Shown: positions 9,266 to 18,907, counted from the first letter of the stretch. The stretch: 64,000 bases of DNA from JBDGYW01 sp964518955 (GCA_964518955.1 CAZFHS010000020.1:34289-98288), one strand, 5' to 3'. Numbers and translations: made by a program. Notes: generated by a model not told the origin, from the letters alone.

Positions 9266-11767
9266 TTAATGCTGTGGCGTGCCCCAACCCTCTGTCGGGA
9301 ATATGTTGGAGATCGCCGGAAGCTGAACGGTCACGACTCCATAAGCCGTCACGCCAACCAGTATCTGCTGACCGGTTCCCAACCTCGCCACACGCAGAGG
9401 CCCAATGATCGGATCGCGGATCGGCAAGGTGGTGACTTTCTCGAAGAAGAACGTGTCGTAGACTTCGATCTCCGCATCGGATACCGCCAGGAACACCAAG
9501 CGATCGTCAGGGTCACCGGTACCTCCGAAAGTCCCAGTCGTACCGCCTATTCCTGCCTCGAAATTGTGGTCGAAGTTCAGGTCCATTCCCGCAACCGTGC
9601 CTTCTTCTGAGATCAGGCCTTTCAGGCGGAGCGCTTCGTTCAGCACGTATACCGAATCCGTGGTTCGAACGAGGTTCGTGAGTCCGTTGAAGTTGATCGC
9701 AATGGAGTTCACGACTGTGGCCGTATTGCTTATGAAGTCACTCACTCGGAAGCTGGGCGTTATGCCCATATCGGTCTCTATGGGCCCTGTGAATTGGACC
9801 GGCGCCGCACCAACAGTGATCCAGCCGCTGCATGTTGCCGTCTGAATTCCCGGCTGCGCGTTGAAGCCAACGGCCTGCGCGAAGTTGTCGCCCTCGATTA
9901 CGCCGCCTTCTCCCGCGAGAGCGTGCGAGAAGTCACCAGAGTTCCGCACGAACGTAGTCTCGCGGAACACCAATTTCTCAACGTCAACCATGATGCCGCA
10001 CGCCGTCGCCAGGACCGTATCGATCGGGATCGTAGGACCACGGTCGACGAACACACGCAGCGAATCGTAATCGGGGTGCGGGGGAATTTGTGCGTGCTCC
10101 CAGAAGAAGTGTGACGATGGAGTCGCCGACGTGAGGTTTTCCCAGCGCAGTGAACCCCTCAGCGGCAGTTCATCTTGGTCGATAGTGGGTGTTGTGGAAT
10201 ACACCGCAGTAATGCCATCGGCGTTACAGGCGCCAGCGCCAGGACGGCAAGTCATACCCAGATACTGGGGTCGATCCGAGAAGTCGTGCCTCGTGAACTT
10301 GAGCTGAATGGAGCCCGTACTGGCGTCGGCTTCTGTGGTGACCTCGTCGACTATGAAGTTGGGCAATGAGTGGCGCCGCACCTCACGCCGCAGCTGCAGG
10401 TCGACGATCGACAGATCTGTGCCGCCCGAGTTGGCGACGACCACCGTATCGGCGTTTGCTCCCGTAGTCACGTTTTGTGGCCACAAGGCGATACCCCAGG
10501 GACGCGACCCGACTGAGATACCTCCGGACACGAAGCTAGTATCGCTGACCTGGAATACTTCGATCCGTCCCAGATCTACATTGGTGAGGTACACTTCGTT
10601 GAGGTTTCTGTTGTAGATGCCGTCGATCACGCTCCCGCCATCGGGCAGCGGTATCGTTGTGCCGTGAACGACCAGGACGGTGTCCGACGATGCGGCGGCG
10701 GCAGCACCCGGAGCAGCCTGCGGCCCACCCGACGCAGAAGCGTTAGATGTCGTATCGCGATTTCCGTTCGCATCTTCAGCCCAGGCGCGGATCACCACAT
10801 ACCTCGGAAGGCTGGTGGGAGGGAATGTGAAGTTCAGCGGCCAGGTGTTGGACACATCGGTCAGTGTCCCGCCTCCAACCGCTGCCGACGCACCGCCGAC
10901 CTGCTGCGTAGTGTCGTCGCGAAGGAGCGCATACCAACCTACCTGTTGAATCCCACCCGGATCGGTTGCACGTACTGTGATCGAGTCGTCGACCTCTACG
11001 CGCTCATTGATCGAGAAGCTCACGATCGGCGGGTCGGTATCGTTGCTCACCGACTGAACGGTGACATTTACAGTCGCGCTCGTGGCGGTGCGACCCGTCG
11101 AGTCCCGAACAAACCCTTGAATCGAGAATATGCCCTCGGACGCGTTAGCCGGCACCGTCAAGGTATCTACGAATGTCGTGTCCGTCGGCAACGGAGAGGA
11201 GTACGACTGTGAGTTACTGTCGGTGACTACGCCCGTGACGAGATAGCCAACGAGCTGGACCCCTGCTGTATGTTGCGCAAACAGTTCGACGACGATTTGC
11301 CGGCTCTGAGATGTCAACGCTCCCGGGCTGGGCCTCTCTATCAAAACCGTAAGGGCGTCTTCATTGACCAAGAAGAGTGAGTCTTCCGCCGAAGCGGTAT
11401 TGTTGTTGCCGTCGACGGCGGTCGCCGTGAGGTACACCATACCGCCGGCAGTCGTATTGCCCGTTAAGTCGACGGTGACGTTGAATGCCGCAGATGTCAC
11501 TGCGCTCGTGAACACGGTGTCCATCGTGGCGTTGTAGCCGCCCGAAAATTCGATGGTGAGGCTCTTGAGGCCGAGGTTGTCGGCGGCAGACACACCGAAC
11601 TTCAAACCTGCGTCGATGTTGAGCGTGTCGCCACTGCTCTTCAGAATGGAGACCGACGGAGCCATCCCGTCGTCCTCGAACCCCGGTTGGAACTGTCGCT
11701 CCGTGCAGCCCGCCGCAAGCAACATCAGGCCACCGAGCGCCGATGTTATGATGACTCGATTACGCAC
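9266..11767 (-). CDS. large Ig-like domain lipoprotein at the end of the pilus operon
   Basis: Function unknown. The GTG start follows GAGGG. A lipoprotein signal is visible (lipobox LLAAGC, Cys at about residue 21), so the mature protein should be anchored to a membrane. Residues of about 35-350 look like three or four bacterial Ig-like beta-sandwiches, rich in Ser, Thr, Val and Asp (DPGGIQQVGWYAL, DSTGRTATSATVNV). A middle part (about 370-480) has YVTN-like beta-propeller strands such as GIYNRNLNEVYLTN and SRPWGIALWPQ. It starts 31 bp after pilQ and runs in the same direction, so it may be a surface partner of the pilus, but no adhesin family was recognised. Confidence 0.75.
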   Translation of the reverse strand: MRNRVIITSALGGLMLLAAGCTERQFQPGFEDDGMAPSVSILKSSGDTLNIDAGLKFGVSAADNLGLKSLTIEFSGGYNATMDTVFTSAVTSAAFNVTVDLTGNTTAGGMVYLTATAVDGNNNTASAEDSLFLVNEDALTVLIERPSPGALTSQSRQIVVELFAQHTAGVQLVGYLVTGVVTDSNSQSYSSPLPTDTTFVDTLTVPANASEGIFSIQGFVRDSTGRTATSATVNVTVQSVSNDTDPPIVSFSINERVEVDDSITVRATDPGGIQQVGWYALLRDDTTQQVGGASAAVGGGTLTDVSNTWPLNFTFPPTSLPRYVVIRAWAEDANGNRDTTSNASASGGPQAAPGAAAAASSDTVLVVHGTTIPLPDGGSVIDGIYNRNLNEVYLTNVDLGRIEVFQVSDTSFVSGGISVGSRPWGIALWPQNVTTGANADTVVVANSGGTDLSIVDLQLRREVRRHSLPNFIVDEVTTEADASTGSIQLKFTRHDFSDRPQYLGMTCRPGAGACNADGITAVYSTTPTIDQDELPLRGSLRWENLTSATPSSHFFWEHAQIPPHPDYDSLRVFVDRGPTIPIDTVLATACGIMVDVEKLVFRETTFVRNSGDFSHALAGEGGVIEGDNFAQAVGFNAQPGIQTATCSGWITVGAAPVQFTGPIETDMGITPSFRVSDFISNTATVVNSIAINFNGLTNLVRTTDSVYVLNEALRLKGLISEEGTVAGMDLNFDHNFEAGIGGTTGTFGGTGDPDDRLVFLAVSDAEIEVYDTFFFEKVTTLPIRDPIIGPLRVARLGTGQQILVGVTAYGVVTVQLPAISNIFPTEGWGTPQH

Positions 11768-11798
11768 GATTTCCCTCTGTTTGAGTCGCTACTTCAGT

Positions 11799-13598
11799 TT
11801 AGTTCCCCGAGGGGCTGTCCAGCACGCGTGGAGTGACCAGAATCAGAAGATCACGTCGCTGCTCGCGTCGGGTAGTGTAGCCGAATATCCCACCAAGAAC
11901 AGGTAGGTCTACAAGAAACGGTATTCCGCTTTTTGCCACAGTGACTTCGGTCACAGTGAGCCCACCGATTACCGCTGATTCACCATCCCCGACCAGGATA
12001 TGGGCAGAAGCTTCTTGAGTCTGGAAGGTAAAACCCACATCGGCCGGCGCCGCTCGTACGGACGAGTTCTCCACTTTGATCTGCATCAGAACCTGCCTGC
12101 TGTTGGTCACATGGGGCGTGACGTTCAGGAGCAGACCGGTTGGTACGATCTCGGTAACGGCGCGAGGTGCCCCTTCTGTGGCACCCGCTTGGCCACCTAC
12201 ATCGATCGTCCGGATTGGTGTCCTCTCACCAACGAGGATTTCAGCTTCTGTGTTGTCTGCAGTCGTGATTAGTGGTTCCGCCTGCAGATCGGCCAGCTCG
12301 ACCCGTTGAAGAGCGTCGACGAATGATGTGAGGTTGAAGCTGCCTATCGCCGTCGAGAAGATGAGCTGCAGCGCCGGTCCGGGGATAATGGCCTCCGCAT
12401 TCGCGAGGCCTGCCAGTGCATTGCCACCGAGGTCGACGATGTTCACTTCTTCATCGAAAAACTCCGTTGCCCTGATCGCATCGGGCACACCATCACCATC
12501 TGTATCGATCGGCTCCGAACTCGCCGGATTGGGACGCTGCACCAATTCATTATAGAACTGGTCGGACGTGCCCAAATCGTACTTGACCCCCAGCTCCTCG
12601 ATATCTGTGCGGTCCACGAAGATCAGTTTCGCCTGGATCGACACTTGCGGCGTCCGCATGTCGAGTTGGCTGACGAGGTCCACGATTTCCGCGATGCGGC
12701 TTTCGACCTCGGTAATGATCAGACTGTTTGTACCCGTATCCGCAACGACATTTCCGCGCTCCGAAACGACGCTGGAGAGGGTGGAAGCGAGCGAGGTTGC
12801 ACGAGCGTACTCGAGATGCTCGATTCGCGTTTCGACTAGTTCGAATGAATCACGGGCCAACGCCATCGCCGCACGGCTGGCAACTCGGATGATGCCAGGA
12901 GGATCTTCCGTTCCCGCCAGACCATTCGCTTGCAGGATCTGCGCAAACGCCAGGTCCCACGGCTGATTCTTGATGACCGCGTCGATTGTGATATCAATAT
13001 CGCGCCCGATTATGATCGACTTGCCACTGTACTCGGCGAAGGTGCTTGCCACCTCGCGAATGTGAGCCGAATCGAACGTGATCGTCAGCAACGGCTGCTG
13101 CGACTGCAGTGCAGAAGCCATGCGTGGCGCGAACGGCGACACTTCCTCTACGACCGGCGGAGGCTCCGCATTCGTCGAACCGTCGTAGGTCGCCGATGAC
13201 CACGCCTGGAAGCTGTGGTCGGATCCGAGCGCAATCCGAACGGCATCGCCCGCGTACTCCAGTTGATAGTCCTGGAGCGATTCGAGCTCCAACACCACCC
13301 GAACCACGTCCGGCCGAAATTGGGTGTAGCGCACATTGCGGATGCCACCGCGCACTCGACCATCGTACACGGTTCCCGGCACCGACAACTGCGCGCCTAC
13401 GAGATCGACGACCAGACGCGCCGGATTTGTGAGTGTGAAGTCCTGCACCTCAACCGAGCCGCGGACATCAATGACGACGTTAGCGCGGCCCGCTCCCGGC
13501 AAGACGCTGACCGCGGTTACCTCGCCTGGCTCCCCCGCAAGGGCTGGGGGCGCCGCAAGGATCAGCCCTGCGGCTGCGAGTATCAAGGACCGCTTCAT
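11799..13598 (-). CDS. pilQ: type IV pilus secretin PilQ
   Basis: Forms the outer-membrane pore through which the pilus passes. A signal peptide ends near PALA-G (residue 22). An AMIN domain follows (about 26-115, with NPARLVVDLVGAQL), then a secretin N0 domain (about 165-225, LLTITFDSAHIREVASTF) and N1, then the C-terminal secretin gate ending LLILVTPRVLDS. The 599 residues are slightly shorter than Pseudomonas PilQ; one AMIN domain is clear. ATG 13598 follows GGAGAG and overlaps the pilP stop by 4 bp. Last of the pilMNOPQ set. Confidence 0.95.
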   Translation of the reverse strand: MKRSLILAAAGLILAAPPALAGEPGEVTAVSVLPGAGRANVVIDVRGSVEVQDFTLTNPARLVVDLVGAQLSVPGTVYDGRVRGGIRNVRYTQFRPDVVRVVLELESLQDYQLEYAGDAVRIALGSDHSFQAWSSATYDGSTNAEPPPVVEEVSPFAPRMASALQSQQPLLTITFDSAHIREVASTFAEYSGKSIIIGRDIDITIDAVIKNQPWDLAFAQILQANGLAGTEDPPGIIRVASRAAMALARDSFELVETRIEHLEYARATSLASTLSSVVSERGNVVADTGTNSLIITEVESRIAEIVDLVSQLDMRTPQVSIQAKLIFVDRTDIEELGVKYDLGTSDQFYNELVQRPNPASSEPIDTDGDGVPDAIRATEFFDEEVNIVDLGGNALAGLANAEAIIPGPALQLIFSTAIGSFNLTSFVDALQRVELADLQAEPLITTADNTEAEILVGERTPIRTIDVGGQAGATEGAPRAVTEIVPTGLLLNVTPHVTNSRQVLMQIKVENSSVRAAPADVGFTFQTQEASAHILVGDGESAVIGGLTVTEVTVAKSGIPFLVDLPVLGGIFGYTTRREQRRDLLILVTPRVLDSPSGN

Positions 13599-14074
13599 GG
13601 CGTTCTCTCCTGCCTCTGACGCAAAATTTCCTGGCGTTCACTGCCGAATTCCATGATTGTCACCACCACTTCACCCGGGTGAATCTCTGCAATAGTCATT
13701 CTCCCCAACTCATCGCCGACACGAACAGCATAGGTCTCATTCGCAATCGTGTCCCGCAGCACCGCGACGCTATTCGTCGGATAGCGGGGATCGTACGCAA
13801 CCGACGTCACACGAAGGTCCTCGATCAACGGCCTGACATCGCCCGACTGCAGCAACGACAGGAAGGGGTCTCTACCGGCTCCTCGGTATGAGAACACCTC
13901 GCGCATGAGCTCGGTCTGCGATTCCGAAGCAACGATGCTGTCTGTCGTCTCCTGAGCTGTAGACCCCGGCACGTCCCCTGGCGGAGAAGCCTGCGGCGCC
14001 GGTTCGTCGCCGCCACAGGCGAACAAGAAACCGACGCATAGCACCGTCCAGAACTTCTTCTTAGCGGTTGCCAC
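13595..14074 (-). CDS. pilP: PilP-like pilus assembly lipoprotein
   Basis: Periplasmic lipoprotein expected to link the PilN-PilO frame to the PilQ secretin. The lipobox FLFACGG gives a Cys near residue 20; an unstructured Pro/Ala/Ser region follows, and the C-terminal part (about 60-159) has the beta-rich PilP fold pattern, including YRGAGRDPFLSLL, matching the DPF motif of the family. GTG 14074 is preferred to GTG 14080 because GGAGGAG ends right against 14080 but lies 6 nt from 14074. It overlaps pilO slightly and pilQ by 4 bp. Confidence 0.87.
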   Translation of the reverse strand: MATAKKKFWTVLCVGFLFACGGDEPAPQASPPGDVPGSTAQETTDSIVASESQTELMREVFSYRGAGRDPFLSLLQSGDVRPLIEDLRVTSVAYDPRYPTNSVAVLRDTIANETYAVRVGDELGRMTIAEIHPGEVVVTIMEFGSERQEILRQRQERTP

Positions 14075-14678
14075 CGGCACCTCCTCCGGGCTCGATTTCT
14101 TGAACCGGCTTGACGAACGTCCTCAGGTTGAACTCAGCCTGAAGCAGGGCTCCGGTCGTGTCGCCTAGAGTGCGCTGAGCCACGTCCGCAGCCTCTTCGA
14201 GCGTTAGCTCGTAAGGCACCATGATTCGAGACAACTGCGCGATGTCAGACATCATTACGCCGACTTGGTTGTAATGCCCCAAGACGGTCCACCGGTACCT
14301 GACAATGTTGAACGGCTCGGCGATTTCTTCGACCGGTGCACCCATCTGGCCTATTTCCACGCCATTCCGTCTGGCGCGATTGGCGATTTCGTCAATGAGC
14401 GTCGCAACATCGTTGCCGGTCGGCACCAATTCTTTCATGCGCTCAAGCGTCACCTCGAAATCCGCATTTCGTTGGCGAATGCTCTCAACGGTTCCGGTGG
14501 CCAGGTCCTGGCGTGCCGCATCTACCTGTCTGGTCAGAGAGTCAATTTGGGTGCGTAGCTCTGCCTGTTCTGCCACACGTGGCGCCCGCCACAACATCCA
14601 AAACGCAACTCCCCCGGCGATCGCTAGAATGATCGCGAGACCCAATGCCTGTTGTCTCTCTTTGGTTGTCATCGCCAT
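14061..14678 (-). CDS. pilO: PilO-like inner-membrane pilus assembly protein
   Basis: Bitopic protein that pairs with PilN and forms the periplasmic alignment frame. One membrane segment is at about residues 10-30 (LGLAIILAIAGGVAFWMLW), then a coiled coil to about 90 (LRTQIDSLTRQVDAARQ) and a ferredoxin-like domain with VRYRWTVLGHYNQVGVMMSDIAQL. The 205 residues match PilO. ATG 14678 follows AGGGGA at 8 nt. The position between pilN (12 bp upstream) and pilP supports the call. Confidence 0.92.
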   Translation of the reverse strand: MAMTTKERQQALGLAIILAIAGGVAFWMLWRAPRVAEQAELRTQIDSLTRQVDAARQDLATGTVESIRQRNADFEVTLERMKELVPTGNDVATLIDEIANRARRNGVEIGQMGAPVEEIAEPFNIVRYRWTVLGHYNQVGVMMSDIAQLSRIMVPYELTLEEAADVAQRTLGDTTGALLQAEFNLRTFVKPVQEIEPGGGAGGNR

Positions 14679-14690
14679 GCGACGATTCCC

Positions 14691-15374
14691 CTACCGCAGA
14701 GTTTCCTGTAAGGGCGCGATTCGAATGAAAGCTGAATCGGCCACCTGATAAGTCGCTGTGATCGAAAATTCCTGAACCGCACGTTCATCCTCGAGAACCT
14801 GGGAGGTTTGTCCGGCACGCACGTTGGTTATCCAGGGCGAATTAGTGAGATTCCGGAGAAAGCGCGTGTACGCATAAATATCGGCCGTCCGCCCCGAAAT
14901 GTAGAACGTCACCGGCGGCCGCGCCGCCAGTCCTTCCTCGAGGTCGACTGCGTCCGGCACGGTGGCCGCAATGAATTCGAGGCCTGTGAGCCACGTGAAG
15001 TCTGGAAGAGCTTTGGCAACCTCATCCATTATATGCGCCCAGACGTAGCGGTCGGAATCGATCTCCCGGATGGCGTTCAACTCAATCTCGAGCGAATCTA
15101 GGAGGCGTTCTTGACGCCGCTTTTCTCTGATCACGCTCTGGAACCGCCGATGCTGCGCGGCGATCTGGTCCGCTTCCTCTTGCAGTGCCGCGACCTTTCC
15201 GTTTTCGGTAAAGAAGATGAACCCGACCACGGGAAGGACGATCGCCCAAACGGCGATGGCGCCCAGTAGCAGCGGATCTTTGACGGTTTTGGCCAGCTCT
15301 CCAAAATCTGGAAGAGACAGGCCGCCACCGGCAGCCTTCTTTTTCTTGCCCGGAAGTAGATTGATCTCAATCAT
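14691..15374 (-). CDS. pilN: PilN-like inner-membrane pilus assembly protein
   Basis: Its N-terminal peptide MIEINLLPGKKK is the PilN signature that docks into PilM in the cytoplasm. A membrane helix follows (about residues 40-62), then a coiled coil (EEADQIAAQHRRFQSVI) and a periplasmic ferredoxin-like domain. The start is ATG 15374 with GGAG 9 nt upstream; the frame continues to a TTG at 15389 without a better site. 227 residues. It lies 21 bp after pilM and forms a heterodimer with PilO in known systems. Confidence 0.93.
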   Translation of the reverse strand: MIEINLLPGKKKKAAGGGLSLPDFGELAKTVKDPLLLGAIAVWAIVLPVVGFIFFTENGKVAALQEEADQIAAQHRRFQSVIREKRRQERLLDSLEIELNAIREIDSDRYVWAHIMDEVAKALPDFTWLTGLEFIAATVPDAVDLEEGLAARPPVTFYISGRTADIYAYTRFLRNLTNSPWITNVRAGQTSQVLEDERAVQEFSITATYQVADSAFIRIAPLQETLR

Positions 15375-15395
15375 GGTTTGCCGCTCCAACCACCA

Positions 15396-16442
15396 TCAGC
15401 CTGACCGCAACGCAAGGCCGGTCGCCAGCATCAACAGCGGTGCGACCTCGTCCACGTCGACCGTGTCGAAAACTCCGTCCTTCGCGTTCAGGCGCTGAAT
15501 CGGATTCGCTACCTCCACCGGGACATTCAACCTTTGGTTCAAAATGTCGGTGAGGCCCGGCACCCGCGCTCCGCCACCACAACAGAAAATCCGCTGTATC
15601 GTTCCTGCATCTCGGCTCGCTGACTGTAGGAATGCCGACGCACGCTCCAGTCCCACAGCAATCTCTTCGCCGCGTGCTTGCACGAACGGGTCGAGGTCAG
15701 GGGATCTCTCAAAGCCCTTTAGCAGGCCTTCGGCGTCGTCAGCCGACAGTCCACGCTCCCGCTGCAGATCCTCACGGATCTTGCGCGTCCCGATGGTGAG
15801 GTCTCGTGTTAGCAGTGGGACCCCTTCCTCCAGGACGTTGACGTTGGTCAGTTCGTGCCCGATGTTGAGGAGCGCAACTACACCCTCCATCGCCTCCGGG
15901 TGGTTCACCTCGAAGGAGTTGTGTAGGGCAAACGCGTCCACATCGACCACCGCAGCGTCCAACCCCGCCTGCGTCAGCAAATGGACCTTATCTTCTACTA
16001 AGTCCCGTTTTGCCGCCACCAGCAGTACGTCCATCTGGAGCCCTTCACCATCCGGGTCCAGAATCTGGAAGTCCAACTCGACCGCCTCGATATCGAACGG
16101 GACGTGCTGCTGCGCTTCCCAGCGCACCACCTCGAACGCCTCGCTCTCCTTCATGCGATCGACCTGAATCTTCTTGATGATCACGTCCCGGCCACCCACG
16201 GCCACCACGACCTTCTTCTGTTTGATTCCGGCGGTTTTGAACAGGCCCTGGATTGTGTCGGACACAATACCGGGGTCCATGATTTCACCTTCTACTATCG
16301 CGTCGGCCAGAACGGGAGTGACAGAAACGCCACTCATGACCGGGTCCCCTTTGCCGTGATCCACGGCGACGAGCTTGAGGAGCCCGCTCCCGATATCCAA
16401 ACCAACCGTTGTAGATCTGCCGCCGAGCCCGAAAAGCGCCAT
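15396..16442 (-). CDS. pilM: PilM, actin-like pilus assembly ATPase
   Basis: Cytoplasmic actin/FtsA-fold protein that binds the PilN N-terminus. The N-terminal phosphate loop is GLDIGSGLLKLVAVD (about residues 14-28); a second motif, ALLNIGHELTNV, is near 195 and the adenosine motif IFCCGGGARVPGL near 290. 348 residues, normal for PilM. ATG 16442 follows a modest AGG. It is first of pilMNOPQ, and a sigma-70-like promoter lies upstream (16486-16514). Confidence 0.95.
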   Translation of the reverse strand: MALFGLGGRSTTVGLDIGSGLLKLVAVDHGKGDPVMSGVSVTPVLADAIVEGEIMDPGIVSDTIQGLFKTAGIKQKKVVVAVGGRDVIIKKIQVDRMKESEAFEVVRWEAQQHVPFDIEAVELDFQILDPDGEGLQMDVLLVAAKRDLVEDKVHLLTQAGLDAAVVDVDAFALHNSFEVNHPEAMEGVVALLNIGHELTNVNVLEEGVPLLTRDLTIGTRKIREDLQRERGLSADDAEGLLKGFERSPDLDPFVQARGEEIAVGLERASAFLQSASRDAGTIQRIFCCGGGARVPGLTDILNQRLNVPVEVANPIQRLNAKDGVFDTVDVDEVAPLLMLATGLALRSG

Positions 16443-16485
16443 ATCTGCCTACAGGTCAACGAGATAAGTGAGTTTCGCGGGACAT

Positions 16486-16514
16486 ACAGTACGGCCCGCA
16501 GGCCAAATTGTCAA
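16486..16514 (-). promoter_or_regulatory. sigma-70-like promoter of pilMNOPQ
   Basis: On the minus strand a perfect TTGACA (16514-16509), 17 bp, then TACTGT (16491-16486, 3 of 6 match to TATAAT). It is 43 bp before the pilM start, within the 132-bp gap after pilX. The strong -35 makes it a good candidate; the weak -10 hints at an activator or modest strength. Prediction by eye only. Confidence 0.5.
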
Positions 16515-16574
16515 GCTCTAACCTACTTTAAGCCACCACTAACAACCCTCTGAGAGGCATCAACTTACGCGATT

Positions 16575-17705
16575 TCAGTACCAGTCCAGCCAGCTTCTCT
16601 CCCGAAGCAGCACACCTCGGCCGGAAGCCGCAAGTGCCCTGCTGACGGCGCAATTCGAGTATTGAATTCTCGTCATGCCGTCCAGGGATTGGGGTTCGAA
16701 GTCTCGGTTGGCCACCATCACGGCTCCCGTAATTTGGCTTCCGACACCAACGCTGCGAAAACTGCCGAGTACGATCACTACGCCAAAGTAATGAAAACCA
16801 CCAGAGACCGTTAGATCGCCCTCGACGACCAAAATTCCCTGCCCGAACCCTGAGTGAACATTCAGGTCTCCTTCCGAATAGACCGCAGGAAAGTGGTCAC
16901 CGCAACCCCCCAGGGGTTCAAAAGGATTACCCCAATTGTAAGTATCGGCTGTGACGCAGATTCCATTAGACTCAACAGGATGGGGATTCACATTACCGCC
17001 GTCCATCACGTGCACGGCCACAGCCCTCAAATCGGCGAGCGTCACCACACCCAAATCCAGGCTGCCAGTACCGTTCCCGACCGTATCTCGCTGCCATCGA
17101 GGAATCCCCTCCAAACACAACGTTGGTGCACACCCGGACCACGGAGGGCCATCAATCCCGGCAGTCGGAGCTTGGAGTGCCGGAACGGGTCCGATTGCCG
17201 GAGGGCAGTTCCACGAAGGCGGCGAACGATCGAAGCCGTCAATCCGCACAGCCTGTTCGATGTGGAGAGGCCCACCGATACCAAGCGCCGCGGCGGTCGA
17301 GATTTGGAGCGGTTGGAGCCGCATGATCGTGCCGGCGCGTTGTCGCACTTCGGCGTCAGCACTCGTTCCTTCGGCGGTAACCAAGAATAGGCGAGCCCCA
17401 ATACGGGTAACGGAGCCTGCATAGGCTCCCGTGCCATCCGCGAGATTACCGTCGAATGTCGCTGCACCCCCAACCGCAAGCCGATTGTACGTCTGAGCAT
17501 CCCACCTCTCGAGAGCTGAAAAAGCCCCCGCGTCGGCGGCTGCCGCTGCCTGCTGATAGCGTACGAACTTCCTGCCAACCTGGTGCTCTCCGAAGCTCAA
17601 CAAGAAGGCAGTGCTCGACAGCATGCCGAGGATGAACAGGGCGAATACTGCCAGAGCCAATGCGGCACCGCGATCTCTCCCTATAGCCTGAAGATGTCGA
17701 CTCAT
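16575..17705 (-). CDS. PilX-like pilus assembly protein with polymer-type N-terminus
   Basis: 376 residues. The N-terminus RGAALALAVFALFILGMLSS (about residues 12-31) is the hydrophobic helix of the PilX_N family, which lacks the strict GFTLxE motif. The rest is periplasmic, with several Cys (WNCPPAIG, WSGCAPTLCLEG, LGGCGD) and Gly-rich strands near 285-345 (VEGDLTVSGGFHYFGVVIVL) like beta-helix turns. It starts inside the stop of the PilW-like gene (TGATG), so the three minor-pilin genes are coupled. It probably joins the tip or priming complex of the pilus; this is inferred from position and the N-terminal helix. Confidence 0.75.
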   Translation of the reverse strand: MSRHLQAIGRDRGAALALAVFALFILGMLSSTAFLLSFGEHQVGRKFVRYQQAAAAADAGAFSALERWDAQTYNRLAVGGAATFDGNLADGTGAYAGSVTRIGARLFLVTAEGTSADAEVRQRAGTIMRLQPLQISTAAALGIGGPLHIEQAVRIDGFDRSPPSWNCPPAIGPVPALQAPTAGIDGPPWSGCAPTLCLEGIPRWQRDTVGNGTGSLDLGVVTLADLRAVAVHVMDGGNVNPHPVESNGICVTADTYNWGNPFEPLGGCGDHFPAVYSEGDLNVHSGFGQGILVVEGDLTVSGGFHYFGVVIVLGSFRSVGVGSQITGAVMVANRDFEPQSLDGMTRIQYSNCAVSRALAASGRGVLLRERSWLDWY

Positions 17706-18562
17706 CAGTTCAGGCGAGGGTTGTTTCGAAGGCCTATATGAATTGCCAACGAATCCCGCATTGCGTCGCCCCCGGGGGCAAGCCGACGGTACCCGACTCC
17801 CACTACTTCGACAACTACACGAGCCACCGACTGCGGGCTATCAGCCTCGGAACCGTCGGCTCGGAGGTACTTCAGTGTCAGGCCATGTCTGGCCACCGGC
17901 CCTAGTATGGGCTGGGTTATTGACCAACCCGCATCGAGCCTCAACTCCCGCAGGCCAATCCAATACAGACCGGCCGCATCCGGGTAAAGGAGGATTCGCG
18001 TCATCTGAAATCCTCGCACCACCGCTCCACGGTAAACACCAGCCAGCTCATCTTCCGACGCTCCCCGAACAGTCAGCCGAAGGCTGGGAGCTCCTCCAGG
18101 GCAGTGTGCGCCTGAAGATACGCTGCCAAGCCCTAGCGAAAGCCATCGGGCGTCTGCCTGATCGGCCACATCATTTTCGGCGAAGAGCAGCACCGAATCG
18201 CGCCCGGTCTCGAGTTGCCGCAAGACAGCGCCACCGTCCTTCCATACGGTGATGCTCGAAGTGGATGGATCTGGCGGTCTGCAAAGGAAATAGGTGCTTC
18301 GGGTCGCTCTGTATGTGAGGGAGGTCCGTTCCATTTCGACGATGTCGCTCCCATACGGATCTCCAGCGTCGATTCCCCTGAGTTCGCGTGTGAAGATCGC
18401 CATCGCCGTCCGCAAGTTTGCCCTCACCTGATACCGATCCACCTGACGCGCGTAACTGCGGATTCCAACTAGAAGTACCGATCCGGCGATTGCGACACCC
18501 ACTCCCGTCAACATCAGAGCCACCATCAGCTCCACCAATGTGAATCCGCGGTCGCGGGGCAC
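17705..18562 (-). CDS. PilW-like minor prepilin
   Basis: Type IV prepilin of 285 residues. The leader MPRDRG ends at Gly6, followed by FTLVELMVALMLTGVGV with Glu at +5 of the mature protein, the site read by prepilin peptidase. The C-terminal domain has two Cys (YFLCRPPD, GAHCPGGA) that could form a disulfide. Length and position between PilV-like and PilX-like genes fit PilW. ATG 18562 is 3 bp after the previous stop. No prepilin peptidase gene is in the window. Confidence 0.83.
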   Translation of the reverse strand: MPRDRGFTLVELMVALMLTGVGVAIAGSVLLVGIRSYARQVDRYQVRANLRTAMAIFTRELRGIDAGDPYGSDIVEMERTSLTYRATRSTYFLCRPPDPSTSSITVWKDGGAVLRQLETGRDSVLLFAENDVADQADARWLSLGLGSVSSGAHCPGGAPSLRLTVRGASEDELAGVYRGAVVRGFQMTRILLYPDAAGLYWIGLRELRLDAGWSITQPILGPVARHGLTLKYLRADGSEADSPQSVARVVVEVVGVGYRRLAPGGDAMRDSLAIHIGLRNNPRLN

Positions 18563-18565
18563 GGA

Positions 18566-18907
18566 TCAGCAGGGCAGTATTGCGGAAAAGGTGTCTGCGC
18601 GACTCAATAGGCTGTGCGTGTTGACGATCACCGTCACTCGATGTAAGTCGGGTGCGATCGCCGCAACCGTCCACACGTAAGTCTCAGCGCCTGCTCCGGC
18701 TGATCCAGCGTTGGAGCCGCCACACCCCCGAGAGCGAGCCGCCTCAAGCACCTCCAATGCGCGGGCACTTGCCGCGACAGACGAATGGCCGGATTCGAAG
18801 GAGCGCGCCGTCGCAGCAAACGTCGAGATGGTACCCAGCAATCCAACGGTCACTATCAAGAGAGCCACCAAAACTTCTACAATCGTGAATCCTCCGGTAT
18901 CTGGCAT
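18566..18907 (-). CDS. PilV-like minor prepilin
   Basis: 113 residues. I start at ATG 18907, which follows GGAGG at 8 nt; the frame is open 34 codons further upstream but that part shows no ribosome site and would bury the leader. The leader MPDTGG is followed by FTIVEVLVALLIVTVGLLG, with Glu at +5. The mature part is short and carries two Cys pairs (SRGCGGSN and a terminal LPC). Minor pilins of this kind prime assembly or sit at the pilus tip. First gene of the pilV-W-X-like trio. Confidence 0.82.
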   Translation of the reverse strand: MPDTGGFTIVEVLVALLIVTVGLLGTISTFAATARSFESGHSSVAASARALEVLEAARSRGCGGSNAGSAGAGAETYVWTVAAIAPDLHRVTVIVNTHSLLSRADTFSAILPC

